Origin: Blasia pusilla
Lineage: Eukaryota; Marchantiophyta; Marchantiopsida; Blasiales
NCBI GenBank assembly: GCA_050084515.1
Contig: CM114273.1
Coordinates: 32,550,001 to 32,614,000 of the forward strand
Length of the DNA: 64,000 bases
Reading direction: 5' to 3'
Shown in pieces: positions 14,817 through 27,375 of this stretch (position 1 is its first letter; every line of letters starts with the position of its first letter). The position numbers and the translations under genes were made by a program. Below the pieces are notes generated by a model, which did not search any database, was not told where the DNA came from, and saw nothing but the letters and a program-made list of their open reading frames with translations.

Positions 14817-17800
14817 TATGTCAGCTGCACTGTGTAGCGTTCCTCGTCTCCTCTATAGACTGTCCATCTGTCAACCACCAAACGCATCTCAATTAGATGT
14901 CAGCCCCCTTAGAATTATCTACTAATTTTTTGTCAAGAATCAAAAGAGAAACCAATCCACAGAAGACTCTCAAACGAGTGTAAGATGGCTGCATCGAAAC
15001 CTACTTATCACATAGTTGGACAGGGTGAGCTGATTCCTAGACGGCACCGTTCGGCTGAAAAGAAATACATCCAAATGTCTGAGAGGCCCCAGGGGACTCT
15101 TGAACGTCTTCTGACAGGATTTCACAATTGAACTCAAGGGCATTCCACTTAGTCATGGGCGAGGGGATGAGCCCAACCACCGTAACGTCACAAGCAAGTG
15201 AAAAGAAAAAAATCCACCAGACACTCGCTTGTTACCACCGAGGCTACAATTGTGACAAATTTGTAGAACTCCCCGAGATTCCAGGCTGGGACAAATCTAT
15301 GCACGGTTGCGAATCTACTTTGAAGCGCTCACAGGTGAAAGATGACTGGGAAAATGTGAAGATATGTGTGGTTACCCGAGGAGGTGAATGAGTTTCTTTT
15401 TTCACGCCACCTGTATCCGCACAGCGCTTTCTTAAAGCTGTACCTGTGAAAGGCGAAGTAAGGATCTAATATCAAATTTGAAGAATAAAATGAAGGGCAA
15501 CCACACGAAAAATTCTCCCGAATCTCATGTGAGGGTTCATGATGTCATCGTAAAACAGGATCAACTAGTGATGTCCTTGTTCATTCAGAAATATCCTGAC
15601 TTGAAAATTTTAGGGACCTGAGGCGTATGTGTACGCACAAATCCACAACCTGGCCCTCTGCATCGACAGTGGTGGAGCCATCCAAAGTTCAAAACACATT
15701 CATGAAACTGGCATCTTGCCCTATCAAGTAGAATAATTTTCTGTGTGATTCGTTGTCTCCTGTTAAAAAGTCATGTACACCTGGAGTCGGAATGTGAACT
15801 AAGGAAAGTTGAAAATGCTCTCTTCGAGCAGGAGGCTTCTCTTGGAAAACAGCTTCACTCTCTTATTTCAACTCCAAGATGACCAAAAGGTAATTGAACG
15901 AGAACAAAGCAATTCCTCGCTACACAGAAGTTGGTAGAACTGAACCCGCGGCACTGAGACTACAGCACCAGACTGCCGATCGATGTGACGATCTGCGACT
16001 TAGATTATTGTTAGGTGTAGTGGTATCTGCATAGATGCGAAAGAGGAGAGTAATCTCTCAAGCGAGCAAAAAAACTGGATGAACCTTCTCTGTAGACTTT
16101 CTGACCATGAAGAGGGCCATTCCTCAGTAGAAAGACCAATAATTCCACTTAAGACATGACAGCATGAATCCTTTCAGTATGACTGCCAGTTGCGACTCCA
16201 ATCAACCTATAACATATTTAAATTCAATTCAATTCAATCTTCTATTTTCATTTCACATCTAGAAATCAAAAGGGAAATAAGTAAAATGCAAAGGAAACGC
16301 TCTGAGGAAAGAAATTTGAATCCACCTTTGGCCGCAGGGGACACTTCTTCTGTGTGATCAGTCAAACATTACCTCACTCAAATGATCAAGTTCGTTACTA
16401 TGAATAGTCTGCATGTAACGTTGAGCGATCAGACGGGCCGGGTGAAGAAAAGATCACTTCCTCACGCTGGAGAATCGTCCATTGAGCTGAGAACTATTCA
16501 GCAAACCCTGAGCGGAACCGAAAAAACAAGGCGACTCCACTAACGGAAAACTGTACCTGGCACTGGGGCCAGATAACCAGTCCCCGTTTGTTTCAGGCCT
16601 CGTAGCAGATCAGTTCCTCATTACGGAAAACAATTCTTGCACCGAGGCCAGAGCAGCAGACCAGCTCTGTGAGGAAAAATCCCGCTACCACCACGGTAAT
16701 TGAGTGTTCCAGCCACACGTTTTGACAAGACGGGATGAAAACTCCAGGGAAACGTTCGTCATGCAACAGCTTGCCATGTACAGACAGAACATAGAGATGA
16801 GTGGCCTGTCGGATGCGATGTCATATGTGGAAGGGGGTCCCATAGGCCAAGTAGGCTTCCCGTGGACTAGACATCAAATTCTCGATTCTCAATAGAGGAA
16901 CTACCTCTCGATACTGAAACGCGAACGATACAGGCGGAGGACCTGATTTACTGTACACAAAAAGTACCACCGGACTCCAGTAGAGAGAGGGACGCAGAGA
17001 TGAAAAAACTCAGCGTACCTGCAGCTCAAATGCGGGACTGATGCGAGGGCAGCAAATCGATTTGACAGCAGGCAGCAGAAATCTTACGAAACGATCTCAC
17101 CCGCACGTGAAAGAAACACATCTACATGTCCTTCGATCCGCCTTCGAATCCACCAACGCGGCCGGCCTCAGAATCGACACTCAGAGCTTCGCAGGGACTA
17201 TATTTCCTCGTGAGCTCCTACTGCGAACAATCCCAGCCCGCAAATCTCGAAAATCGCCTGTCATCCGTCTGTCGTCAAGCGACCTTAGTTTGACGACGAC
17301 GTAACGGTCAATCGAGGAGAACCTTGATCCGAGGAGAGTCAGGACTCAGGACCGAAGACCAACCAGGTCAACAGCATGTGCCCAAAGTAGACCCCAAACC
17401 TAGGACGGTCGCTGGTTTTGGGATGCTACTACTATAATATATCGTGCCAGTGCATCGCATTTGGACACGTCTTTTCGCAAGAGTCGTCTTCTGAATTTTT
17501 TTCGCTTCTTGCAAGTTCTAAATAAATAAATTAGAATTTCTTCACGAAGTTTTATCTAATTGAAAAGACACAGGCCTATTAAAGTTCGATTTTAGGAAAA
17601 TGATAGCATATCTCCTATGACTAATATCTATAGGCTACGAACTTTGTTAAAAAAGATGTGTTTCGATTTGTCGATAGCCTCTCCATGCTTTACACATGCT
17701 CATAAGAAAATGTTTCCCACTACTCAAAAAAAAAATAGAGACATCGAACGTGGGCTGTGTATATTATATGAAAATCAACTTTCCTTTTTTTGGCTTATTG

Positions 17801-18645
17801 GAGATTTCGTACTAAGTATGTTTTAAAAGTGGACGTCCTTGATTTTATGGATGCGTCTTTTGAGCACATGAAGGATTTTGACGTGGTTTTATTAGCATGG
17901 AACCCATTGCAGCCGTGCACGAAGTTAAGAGGGCCACTTAAAACTAAGTCTAAATTTGGTGGGTAATATGTAGTGTTTATGTATTATTTCCTAAACCTTA
18001 CTAGCAACTACACGTGCATGTATTTTTGTGTTTTTACATAAATAATAGTTAGGTCCTCTAATTTTTTATATATATAATACATATGCATACGAGTATGTAA
18101 AAGAAATAGATGTCATGTGTCATAAATTCTAAAATTCGAAAAGATACGAGTTCAATTTTCAACCTCTCGTCATTTAAAAAACTCTCTTCAAACAATAGTA
18201 TAGATTAAGGAATCTAATGCAGTTGTACCTACTATTAACCCCAAGTCTATCCCCACGCCCCTAAGTGTCAAATATGTGTTAAGATAAAATCCATTCTTAA
18301 ATTGATACAAATTTTACTCTACTCTCACTCAATTTTTGGTCAATTTTCATATCGCTAAATAGCATATAAATCATCCCTACTATAATTAAGAATATTATCT
18401 TTCTAGGGGTATAAAATATTTCATACATACAAGCTCCATAGTTAAATTTTTTCATGACTAGAAATTTTGTTTTAAGAAGATTTCTAATTTTCTTTCATTG
18501 AAAAGAAGATTTGTATCTATTTTTCAATTATCGAAACTACCACTTTTGTGCTTGTACAATGTATTGAGCTAAGGGGATCCTTTTTCCTCTCTTAAGAAGA
18601 TCACTAATCTTTGTTCCCTTAGATAGAATAAGGTTGGAGTGAAGC
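14817..18645. other. Upstream of STP and intergenic DNA, no gene recognised
   Basis: Contains the presumed STP promoter (upstream of 14816 on the minus strand), but no confident TATA box or cis element was assigned. Short frames such as 15128-15391 and 16704-16895 show no family features. A 30-base word at 16836-16862 recurs near 39804-39832. From about 17,430 the sequence becomes very AT-rich. Confidence 0.4.
16836..16862 (+). repeat. Dispersed repeat word, copy 1 (GGTCCCATAGGCC-type)
   Basis: The sequence starting GGGGTCCCATAGGCCAAGTA and continuing GGCTTCC is almost identical to the word at 39804-39832. No longer similarity around it was noticed. It could be the conserved end of a decayed transposon. 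Confidence 0.5.
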
Positions 18646-18649
18646 ACAC

Positions 18650-18965
18650 ATGTCAATCAGGGTTGCATGTGGAAAAATTCCATGTCCGTGGACGTATGTT
18701 TGTCTTATGGAAGTACTTGTCCATGGGGGTCTCACTTTCCCCTTTTTTCTTATTCCCCCCACTTGCCTACATGTTCCATACTTTCCCTTTTCTTCCTACC
18801 ACCCCTACTCCCACCCCCATTAAAGCTCTACTCGGCCTTGCTCTACTTTCCGTCATAAACTACAAGTATGGGCCCCACCTCTTGTCATCTATGTCCCTAG
18901 GCATATCCATATTTATCCTTCCAAATTCTTCATATGGATAGACTTGTCTGTTTTGGTACAATCAT
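18650..18965. repeat. Dispersed repeat family R1, copy 1
   Basis: Begins near GGTTGCATGTGGAAAAATTC and CATGTCCGTGGACGTATG. The right part (about 18850-18960: ACAAGTATGGGCCCCACCTC, GGCATATCCATA) matches 35388-35505. The left edge resembles 22270-22310, and the complement of the right edge has a similar GATTGTACCA start, suggesting loose terminal inverted repeats. A small non-autonomous element is likely; the family is unknown. Confidence 0.4.
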
Positions 18966-21900
18966 GATGTTTATCCACGAGAAGAACTTATCCATACAAG
19001 TCGAGACGTACCATCAGGCCCCAAGCCTTGGGTTTTTGGAAATCTGGTGCACCTACGAAAGGATAGGGTAGGAAGTTGGTGGTAGGATTGCGGTGGCAAG
19101 TACGGGGACAACAGTGCGAGGCAAGAGAGCGCAAGGATAGGTGCGGGGGTTTCGCTCTTCAAGAATTAAATAGTTAAATTTATGTTTTTTGGAGAAGCCC
19201 TCCTTTGTTCAAAGATTTAACCTTTTTCTCTTTCTAGTCCTCAATAAAATTTTCTTGCATATAAGGTTCTCTCCTCTCCTACTAATTTGAAAATTCTATG
19301 ATGAATTCTTTTATAAATTCCTTCGTAGTTCAGAATTATGAGGTTCAGCAAAATATTTGGGATTCAATATTAAGTATGAAATTTTCTCCCAAAAAAATGG
19401 AATATTTTGGTTTTTTTTTTCACAGAGTTAGAAAAAGAGTGCCTTGTCAATGATTGGATGTCCAACAAAAAAATTTGGGATTGAATATTTGGAAAGATTT
19501 TGAAAAAATATTATCAAATACTCGGCTTATGGAAACCTTGGAAAATAGGTTTAGCTCTCTTCAACTCCCTTATTGAGAAGCATTAAATCTTATCTCTCTT
19601 TCTTTTATTTAAGACATATTAGTGAAATTAATTTTAGTGATCCAACGAGAATCTTGGATCAAAGAAAATAAGGCAAGTTTGAAGCTTCTGCCATGTCATG
19701 TGATAGAAAATGGAATCTTCTCATAAAAGAAATATTGCACTTAATAATGGTACAAAAATTTTCGATTTACTTTTTTCTTGAGGGAGTGCAAAATTTTCCT
19801 ATTCAAAATCTCTATCTTTTAAACAGTAGAGGAAATTGAAATTATTTAAATTCTGTGACATTGATATGCTATAAATCTTTAATATAAAATTAAAGTAATT
19901 TGGCAATTGAAATGAGGAAAGCCATTCTATAATATAGGTAGTTTGCACATTGCTTTAGAATGTGCTTGATAAAATGGTCACCTTAACTTATAATTAGACA
20001 ATAGACTATTTTATTAAATTCCTTAAAAAATGATCTTTTTACAAGATATTAGATTTTTTTAAAATATGGTATTATGGTAATTCTACCGTCAGTATATTAT
20101 AGCAACTTTTAAATATTTTCTAACCAATAATTGTTCACATGAATAGTCTATCCTACGTGGTGAAAGATGCTAGCTTTAATTTAAGTGGGGCCATACCTCT
20201 TCTCTTTAAACTACTTCGTCTACTTCTTCTAATTGCATCTTTATGATTTCATATCTTAAGAGGATCCTCCTTCCCCATTTCTACCTGGCCAGATTTTTAT
20301 CATTGACTCACGAATTTTTGAAACCCTTTTCATCTATTGGTATGAATTTTAAATTTCCCTAGATATGGAGCATCTTTATCTATTTAAAAAGTGAAAACTG
20401 ACCTGATTTTCTATAATTTATTTTATATTTCCTTTATTCCCTTTGAGGTTTCCTCACATTCCGTCATGTGCACGATTTTTATGTGATGGTTATTTTCATT
20501 TTATATCCCATTTGAAAAGAGTTCATTGTATTTTCTTGGAATTTTCATCTTCATTTTTATTTCATTTTTATTTCATTTCCCTTTCCTTTTCTCCTTTGTC
20601 ATATGCATACACATCATTATACAATTTGCATTGTTATTCACATCCACATAAATAATATCATATGGAAAATTTTTTATAGACATAAAAATATACTCACACT
20701 TGGATACGAAGACCACACAAGAAAATTGAAGTAAAAAGCCCATATCACCAAATCCAATGCCCAATCTATAGATCATTAATAATCAAGCCACATCCATTTT
20801 CCGTCATAAGAAAATATGAAATTGAATCTCCAACCCTAAATTTTACTAAACACACAACATACTTAGTCCCTTGTTCATGGATTTGAGTTGGTAGAGAGTG
20901 ACAGTGTCCCCCCTATAGATAAAGATGGAGGGAATCCCACCTTTACCACCATCCATTCAAGGGCCTTTGTTTTGGTCTATAACCCAAATGTGGATTGTGG
21001 CCCAGAGATCTATGTATGATTAATTACCTCCCGAGATGGTTTAATTGGGGGACTCTTCTTTAAATTCTCCAATTGCAACTCCCAAATCCCCAAATGCATC
21101 TTGGACTTTTATTCTTTGTGTTTCATGGCCAATGCCCATCGTAACTCTTGCCGTATGTGTCTTATGGTTGTCTTACCATCCTTTGCGTTTCGTGATCAGT
21201 CTCATGGTGTCTTTCCCTTCTTGACTACTTTCGTGTTCTTTGCCACTTGCTATTGATTTCAAACTTGGCTTAAGGATCTTATACCTTTCTTGCCTTGCCC
21301 TCATCCTCGCGAGTGGCTTTGCCCTTCCTCATCTAAGGTTAATCTCAAGAAGCATTTTTGTCTCGACTAGCATTAGCCTCACGGCCAGTTTTATTGCTCC
21401 TACTAGTCTTGCAACTAGCTAGTCTAGGTTCCGATCACGAATTTGGTAAGTCATACCAAAGTCTCTCCTCCTTGGTCCAAGAATCATGAGTCGCTTCCTA
21501 GTTCCCCTGTAGCATTGATGCCATAGACTTAGCTATTCTCGACGTCATATCCTTAGGAGAAGCCAAAACAACCCTACCCTTCCCTAAATATAGCCAAAAT
21601 TGATAATCTATGTATAAAGGTTTTTAATTAACTGTTGAATTGGTAAAAATTATCTAAATCAAAATAGAGAAAAAAAAATCAAAAAAATTGATCCTAATGC
21701 AACGGAGCTATAATTGAACTTATGCAACCACTCAAAGCTAGGGTATGCCAACCATCAACATAGTAAAACTCCTCATGTTCACCAACTATGGTAAAAGAGA
21801 TCTAGTGTGCATAGACATTGCTACATAATTTACATTGTTCCCTAGATCCACATTGTCAACAAAAATTCCCAATCTTCCCAACACAAGGATAGACCTATAC

Positions 21901-22257
21901 ATCCAAAAAATACACTCATACATATAAACTAGCATGATGGTCCCAAAAGGGTGTAGGGTATGATTAGTAAAATGCAAATATTGTAGTTTAGTAGAGGCAT
22001 ACAATAAGGAGAAGAGTCTATGTATTTGCTCTATAAAGAGAGACTATAACAAATGGGTTCATATCCTAATGTTTTGTATGAACTTAGTTATTCCACTAGG
22101 GAATCAGATGAAATTAGAGAGATTTATTCAGATATCAATCTAAAATATAAAATGCATGGGTTAAAATGAACGATTTTAGTAACTTGACACTTTGTATGAA
22201 CCTAGTTAGAAGGAGATGGGGGATGTAAATGCAAAGGCTTATGCACTTATGGCCTAA
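18966..22257. other. AT-rich stretch, no gene recognised
   Basis: Short frames only, none with family features. Long AT-rich runs are consistent with decayed intergenic repeats. Confidence 0.45.
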
Positions 22258-22511
22258 CTCTGATGCCAAGGTTGCACAAGGAAAAAGTTCGTGTCCGCGG
22301 ACATATCCATGTTTGCAGACTTATGTCTGTTCGGGACCGAGTACTTATGGCTTGCATCCTAGCTCGTCGAGCTTGTAATGTAGACCCGGGATCATCGTGC
22401 CCATACCCATTTTGTAGCTTGTATGAAGCATGCGCATGGACCGAGTCAAGCCTTCTGGGCGGGCTCAACCGTGGGCCTTACGTGGGCATATGTATCCCAT
22501 GGACACAATAT
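22258..22511. repeat. Dispersed repeat family R1, copy 2 (partial)
   Basis: GGTTGCACAAGGAAAAAGTT followed by TGTCCGCGGACATATCCATG resembles the left edge of the 18.65-kb copy and the complement of 35450-35505. The palindromic TCCGCGGA core is notable. Ends are not defined. Confidence 0.35.
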
Positions 22512-23357
22512 CACTTGAAGAAATTACGTATTATAGGACTAATAAATGACTAGGTTGAGTCATTATTCACGGTAAATGACTCACGATTACTCAAAACCAT
22601 CAGAGTCATATAAACCAAGTAATTTACAAGATGTGACTCACTCTACTAGATTGGTAAATGACTGGAGTTATTAACTACTTAGTCATTTACATATGACTAA
22701 GATATCACGTGTGAGTGACACGTCAAAGTGCCAAGTTGGCGTATGACATGGCAAGAAGATTGTTGTACATGACATGTGTAGGTAATGACTTAGTCATAAA
22801 ATACTATTAAGGTCATCAAATCACCTAGCATAGTGAGTATGATTGTAATATGAATTCCAATATGGCCACGTGTCATATTTGGGAAGGATGGATTATTATG
22901 GGTGGATCAGATAGCGACTCGTTTAATGATATTGTCGAATGCAAGTGTGACATATGGCTTAAATGATTGAGTTATACATAATGACAGTGTCATTTCCTAT
23001 GACTTCATGAGTCATGGAGTATGACTACAGGAGTTATGAAATATGACTACATATGTTGGTATTTACGACTACTTTGGTGATTGACAGTCATATTTTATTA
23101 CTAACTTAGAAATGATATTCATGGCTTGAGTCATTTATGATTGTATAAGTCATATTTCCTAACCATTTGAGTCCTTTTATTGACTGCATTAGTTATTATC
23201 GTGACTATATTAGTTACTTTTATTACTACACCAGATATTATCTTGGCCGTTTGAGTTATTTGACATACTGTGTTAGTCATTCGCACAACTCTATTAGTTG
23301 TGTTTTATTACTAGACATATTGTGATCACAATTGGTATTTTTGCTCTTGTTTTAGTG
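22512..23357. mobile_element. TGACT/AGTCA-dense block, possible non-autonomous CACTA derivative
   Basis: About 20 TGACT or AGTCA words in both orientations occur in about 850 bp. The density and arrangement are like the right subterminal region (53.93-54.77 kb) of the CACTA element in this window. The left edge CACTTGAAGAAATTA and the complement of the right edge CACTAAAACAAGAGC are CACTA-TIR-like, but the flanking triplets differ (TAT and ATT), so the exact ends are not proven. Confidence 0.4.
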
Positions 23358-23530
23358 ATTGTTATGCTCAGAGTTATTGTCCAATCCAAATAGTGGTCAT
23401 CTGAGTAAAATGATCCTCTTAACATAATTAAAGATTGTTTGAGATTCAACAAGCAGTAGTGTCAATACAAGTAGCATAGACAATGGTGAGAATAGACAAA
23501 ATTTAAATCTAAAGTTCAACTACAATGAAT

Positions 23531-24163
23531 TGTTGAAACCTTCAAATGCTTTACAATAAAATCATTTTGTAATTGATGAAACAAAAACATAGATTCATTA
23601 TTTCAATCAGAATGAAAGTATGTACATAGAAATCAGCAAAAAAGAATGAGTGCAAATGGAGGCCAAATTACAAATCAATGACTTGATGGAATCATTGCTA
23701 AAGTTTAAACATTTCTGAAAAGCACAAAAGCTAGAGATTCTAATGAATGAGCTTCTTCATATTTAACTCCAGCCAAATGATTGAAGTTCCAATCCCATCG
23801 CCAAGTGTGAGTTTAGCAGATTCGTCCATTGTATTCGGCTTCCATAGTTGGTATGGAAAATTGTTAAAGAAGCATAACTGGTGGGAAAGGGCTCTCACAC
23901 TCGCACACCACCATGCAGAACAAAATTTGCAATGAGGGAATGAGTGGAGGTTGGTCCCCTTCTCAATTATATAGGGTATTTACAAGCAGCTCTAATCCTA
24001 ACCTTGACCATAGTCTCGAGTTAGACTAATTGTGATTAACTAACCCTAGTTAAGATAATCGCGCTTAACTGAGTAACCAAGATTAAGCTTCTCTACTTCG
24101 TATGAGTACCAAATTTAGCAGTTCAGGTGTCTCATGAGCTTGACTGTAACTCAATCTTCAATA
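23531..24163 (-). repeat. Copia-type LTR (3' LTR), ~633 bp
   Basis: On the minus strand it follows a polypurine tract (GAGGGGGAG, 24164-24172) and starts TATTGAAG. It ends TTCAACA at 23531, so the terminal repeats are TGTTGAA/TTCAACA with one change at the start. A TATA-like CCCTATATAATTGAG lies at 23963-23978. The matching 5' LTR is not in the window. The flank at 23526-23530 is TGAAT. Confidence 0.65.
23963..23978 (-). promoter_or_regulatory. TATA-like box in the copia LTR
   Basis: CCCTATATAATTGAG on the minus strand, inside the LTR and at a position expected for U3. Not proven to be active. Confidence 0.45.
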
Positions 24164-24642
24164 CTCCCCCTCAAGCTCATATCGATATCTCTAACGCCTA
24201 AATCATTTCTAAACATCTCAAACTTATCTCTAGACAATGCCTTTGTAAAGATGTCACCAATTTGCCGATCTGTACCTATATACACAAGATTAATTTCTCT
24301 TGCAAGCACTTTCTCTCTGATAAAATGATAGTGCACCTCAACATGTTTTGTACGAGCATGAAACACAGGGTTATTAGCAAGCTTGATGCTACTAATATTG
24401 TTTGCATATATTACACTAGGTCCTAAGTTACTAACATGAATCTCAACAAGTAATCGATGAAGCCACATTGCCTCACATGCTGCATTGGTTGCTCCTTTGT
24501 ACTCAACCTCTGTTGAAGATAAAGCAACTGTAGGTTGCTTCTTTGAAGCCCAACTTATAGCTGCGCTTCCCAAAGTAAATGAATACTTGACATACCGTCG
24601 ATAGAAGTTCGCCAGTCCAAGAAATGCTCGGACTCGACTCAC
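24151..24642 (-). pseudogene. In-frame chimera: gypsy RT connection fused to copia RNase H
   Basis: A 163-residue open frame. Residues 1-19 (RAFLGLANFYRRYVK) are the Ty3/gypsy segment after RT. From about residue 20 (junction near 24585/24586) it becomes a Ty1/copia RNase H: AISWASKKQPTVALSSTEVEY, later ARTKHVEVHYHFIREKV and DIFTKALSRDKF. The copia part lacks its first catalytic Asp region. The usual Asp-Asn of the CDN motif reads YANN, so an inactive enzyme is expected. The copia part ends in the polypurine tract and LTR. This is a rearrangement junction rather than a working gene. Confidence 0.85.
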
Positions 24643-25290
24643 ATCTGTAGGGCATGGAATCTGCGCAATAGCCTCTACCTTTGTCTGCTAAATGCATAAC
24701 CTACTCGGGTATATGGTGTGTCCCAAGTACTCAATCTTCTCTTGAAAGAATCTGCACTTGCCTGGATGTAACTTCAGTCCATGTAACTGCAATCGCCAAA
24801 ACACCTCCACCAAGTGTCGCTCATGCTCCTCAACCGTGGAAATGAAGATAATAATATCATCTATGTAACATCGTACAAAATCCAAGCCAACCAGAATCCT
24901 ATCCATCACTCTCTGAAACTCTGCAGGGGCGTTCTTCAACCCAAATGGTAAGAATTGCCATTGATACAAGCAATCTCTCCCGAACCGATCTATCCCCTAG
25001 AATGCTGTCTTCTCCCTGTCCTCCAACCTGATAGGAAGGTGATGATAGCCAACACGGAGATCTAAAGTACTGAAGATCTTTGCATGCCCTACCGCATCAA
25101 AGATCTCCTCAAAAGTAGGCATGGCATATCGATCTGACCTTGTCTGTCGGTTGATAGGACGGTGATCTCCACACATCCGCCTATCCGTCCAATTTCCATA
25201 TATATCCTTCTTCGCCGACATGACTGTGGCACATGCATACTCCCCATGTGATAACTCCACAAGTCTTGCCTCCAACTAGTCTTGACTCCT
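24640..25290 (-). pseudogene. Element A reverse transcriptase (gypsy)
   Basis: RT of a gypsy polyprotein, copying the element RNA into DNA. Visible blocks are RRMCGDHRPINRQT, STLDLRVGYHHLPI, LPFGLKNAPAEFQRVMD, the catalytic YIDD, and LHPGKCRFF with EYLGHTI. One in-frame TAG at about 25000 replaces the Trp usually found before GID, and another TAG lies near 24690 before the QTKVEAI segment. Blocks and spacing are otherwise normal for gypsy RT, and closely match element C at 62379-62940. Confidence 0.88.
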
Positions 25291-25599
25291 GCTGTGAATC
25301 AAGGTTCGCTCCATATCGGATTACCTGTAGGGTCAACGAAAGATCGGCGTATCACTAGACAACTCAATCCGTATCCCGGGACCCTTCAGCGTACCCAAGT
25401 CTCTGATATTGAAGGCAAAACAATTGACATGCCCTCTCTGAAACCATGTGCTAGTCTAGCCGCCTTCGCACTCTCTATTCGAATGACGTCCCAGGAAGTC
25501 CATGGGTGCCTATCTCTCCTCGTGTCGCCCCCACCCAATGCCTATACAAACCCTGTAGGCAATGGTCCAACTCGTGGATGTGATGGCATGGATGACACT

Positions 25600-26590
25600 C
25601 GCATCCGTCTTTGCTCAGCCATACCTAGGCTGACTATCCATGTAAGACAGTTTAGGTCCATCGCCTGCCCCAACACTTGTCTCCGGGATGCCTTTGTCAT
25701 CCCTGGCACCGCCATAGTACCGGTAGCGAAACCCATGGCGCGTTTGCGCTCATCTAATGTAGGCTCCTCCAATGCTCCGGTCACCTCATCCCAAATCATG
25801 CCTGGCTCTCCCTGACGAAAGGCATGGGATGCTAGGAAGCTCACCAACGTAGGTAAGGCTGCCCTCAACTCCCCCACCCTATTGGCCATGACCAACGGTG
25901 GTCTATCATCCCGTGTCACCACTTGAGATCGACGCCCTGAGCCCAAAATATCATCCACTGTGAGATGTGGTGCTCTCTGGACTCCACCGTATGCTCGACT
26001 CAGTACCTTTGATGGTATCAGGTTCGTCCACCACAGTCGTGGACAATGGGCACGTGACCCAACTCTCACTGCATCTAACAACACAGCTGGTCCCAACCAG
26101 GATCTCACCTGATGTACACTCGTCATCACACGTGCACGAGTGTCTCCCAACAACAACACGTTCTCCAAAATGTACGCTGGAGAACATATCTGACTCTCCT
26201 GCAAGTGTCGTACTACTCGCAGCATCTCCCAAAACATCCCTGATCTCGGATCCTGCAATCCAAATCCTCGGCCAGTTGATGAATGACCCTAACATGGCCA
26301 TCCAGCAATCACCAAATGAATGGTGCCAACTCTATCCAGATCCTGTGCCCCCACCAAAGAGATGTCGGCGGGTAGTGTATGCTGATACCCCGTAGTGCAG
26401 ATACCGGCAACAACTCAGGATACCTATGGACCAATATCGCTACGTGACGTAATGATACTCGTTGTGCAATCTCATCTCTTTCCACATAAAGGTACAGATG
26501 CACTCTTATGCCCGCCTGCAATACTGTAGCCAATCCGGTGCTAATCCCTCCGAAGAGATCTAATACCCTAACACCCTCCTCTCGACACTG
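25600..26590 (-). pseudogene. Element A DNA cytosine-5 methyltransferase-like domain
   Basis: The layout matches a C5-DNA methyltransferase. Motif I is VLDLFGGISTG (codons 26543-26560). A motif II-like stretch reads YLYVERDEIAQRVSLRHV. Motif IV is LVIAGWPC followed by a stop and GHS (Cys codon 26292-26294, TAG 26289-26291, where Gln is usual). Then come GLQDPRSGMFWEMLRV, motif VI YILENV, motif VIII-like GSRAHCPRLWWTNL, a TRD-like spacer, ERKRAMGF, and motif X RRQVLGQAMDLNCLTW. A one-base slip in a G-run near 26345 shifts frame between motifs II and IV. It lies between protease and RT. The fold call rests on motif order; substrate and origin are unknown. Confidence 0.8.
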
Positions 26591-27006
26591 CTAGACAACA
26601 AGTGTGGTATCCTGTGGGGTCAACGTCTCCACTCCAGGAGCCCAATCGCCACCTGAATCTCGCTGCTCCGGGATAAAGGCATGACTCCACGCCTGCCTCA
26701 TGAGGTCGTTGGCAGTCCTATGTAGCTCTCGAGTCGTATCCCACAATGGTGAAGAGGTCTCGCCAACATGGGAAGAGACACCGCCATGGCCTGTCTCTGC
26801 GTGGGACTATCCGCTAAAGGGACATCCTCCGCATGTGCGTTCCCCTCTAACCACTCTCTTGGCCTGCTAACACTACCTATGAAAGCTGCCAACGTGGTCA
26901 TAGACTCGCCTTATGATCAACCACCTCATCCCGCAAACTGCACAGGTAACTGACTCATCCGGCCGTCACCTGACCGCCATCCTGGCCGATAAGCAACGGT
27001 CTCCTC

Positions 27007-27375
27007 CTAGAAGTCAAGGATAAATCCTATGGGATATAACACTGTACTCCCTACCAACACATTGTACGACTCAGTTGGTGTCGTAATCGCACGTGTGCGC
27101 ACCATAACACTATCCGTCTCATGCTCGGGTTGGACTCTGACAACTATCTCCTGTCGAGTCATATACTGCGTGGGTGATACGCCCCCAATCAAGGTCTGTA
27201 TCTGGAAGGAACAAGGCTCAATGTCGGCCTTCTGTAACCCCAACGCTAAACACGTTGCCTTCCCTAACATCAAGGGTTGCGCTCCCGAATCAAGTAGGAC
27301 GCGTTGCGGGTGGTATACTATCCCCCGTCGGACTAACCAAGCAAAATACTCCAGCTTGGTTATCCAGTAACACAA
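27007..27375 (-). pseudogene. Element A retropepsin-like aspartic protease
   Basis: The segment RVLLDSGAQPLMLGKA carries the active-site DSGA of gypsy-type proteases, followed by a beta-rich body and SYNVLVGSTVLYPIGF near the end. It cleaves the Gag-Pol polyprotein in active elements. The catalytic triad is intact here, unlike in B and C. The frame ends in a stop before the methyltransferase region, and the upstream linker is in another frame. Confidence 0.75.

Noticed and set aside
15128-15391. 87-residue plus-strand frame upstream of STP
   Set aside because: No family features, no homologous copy in the window and no exon context.
22509-23360. Calling 22512-23357 a proven CACTA element
   Set aside because: Terminal words are only loosely alike and the flanking triplets do not match (TAT, ATT); kept as a possibility only.
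25282-26395. Plus-strand frames over element A
   Set aside because: Antisense shadows of the methyltransferase and RT coding sequence.
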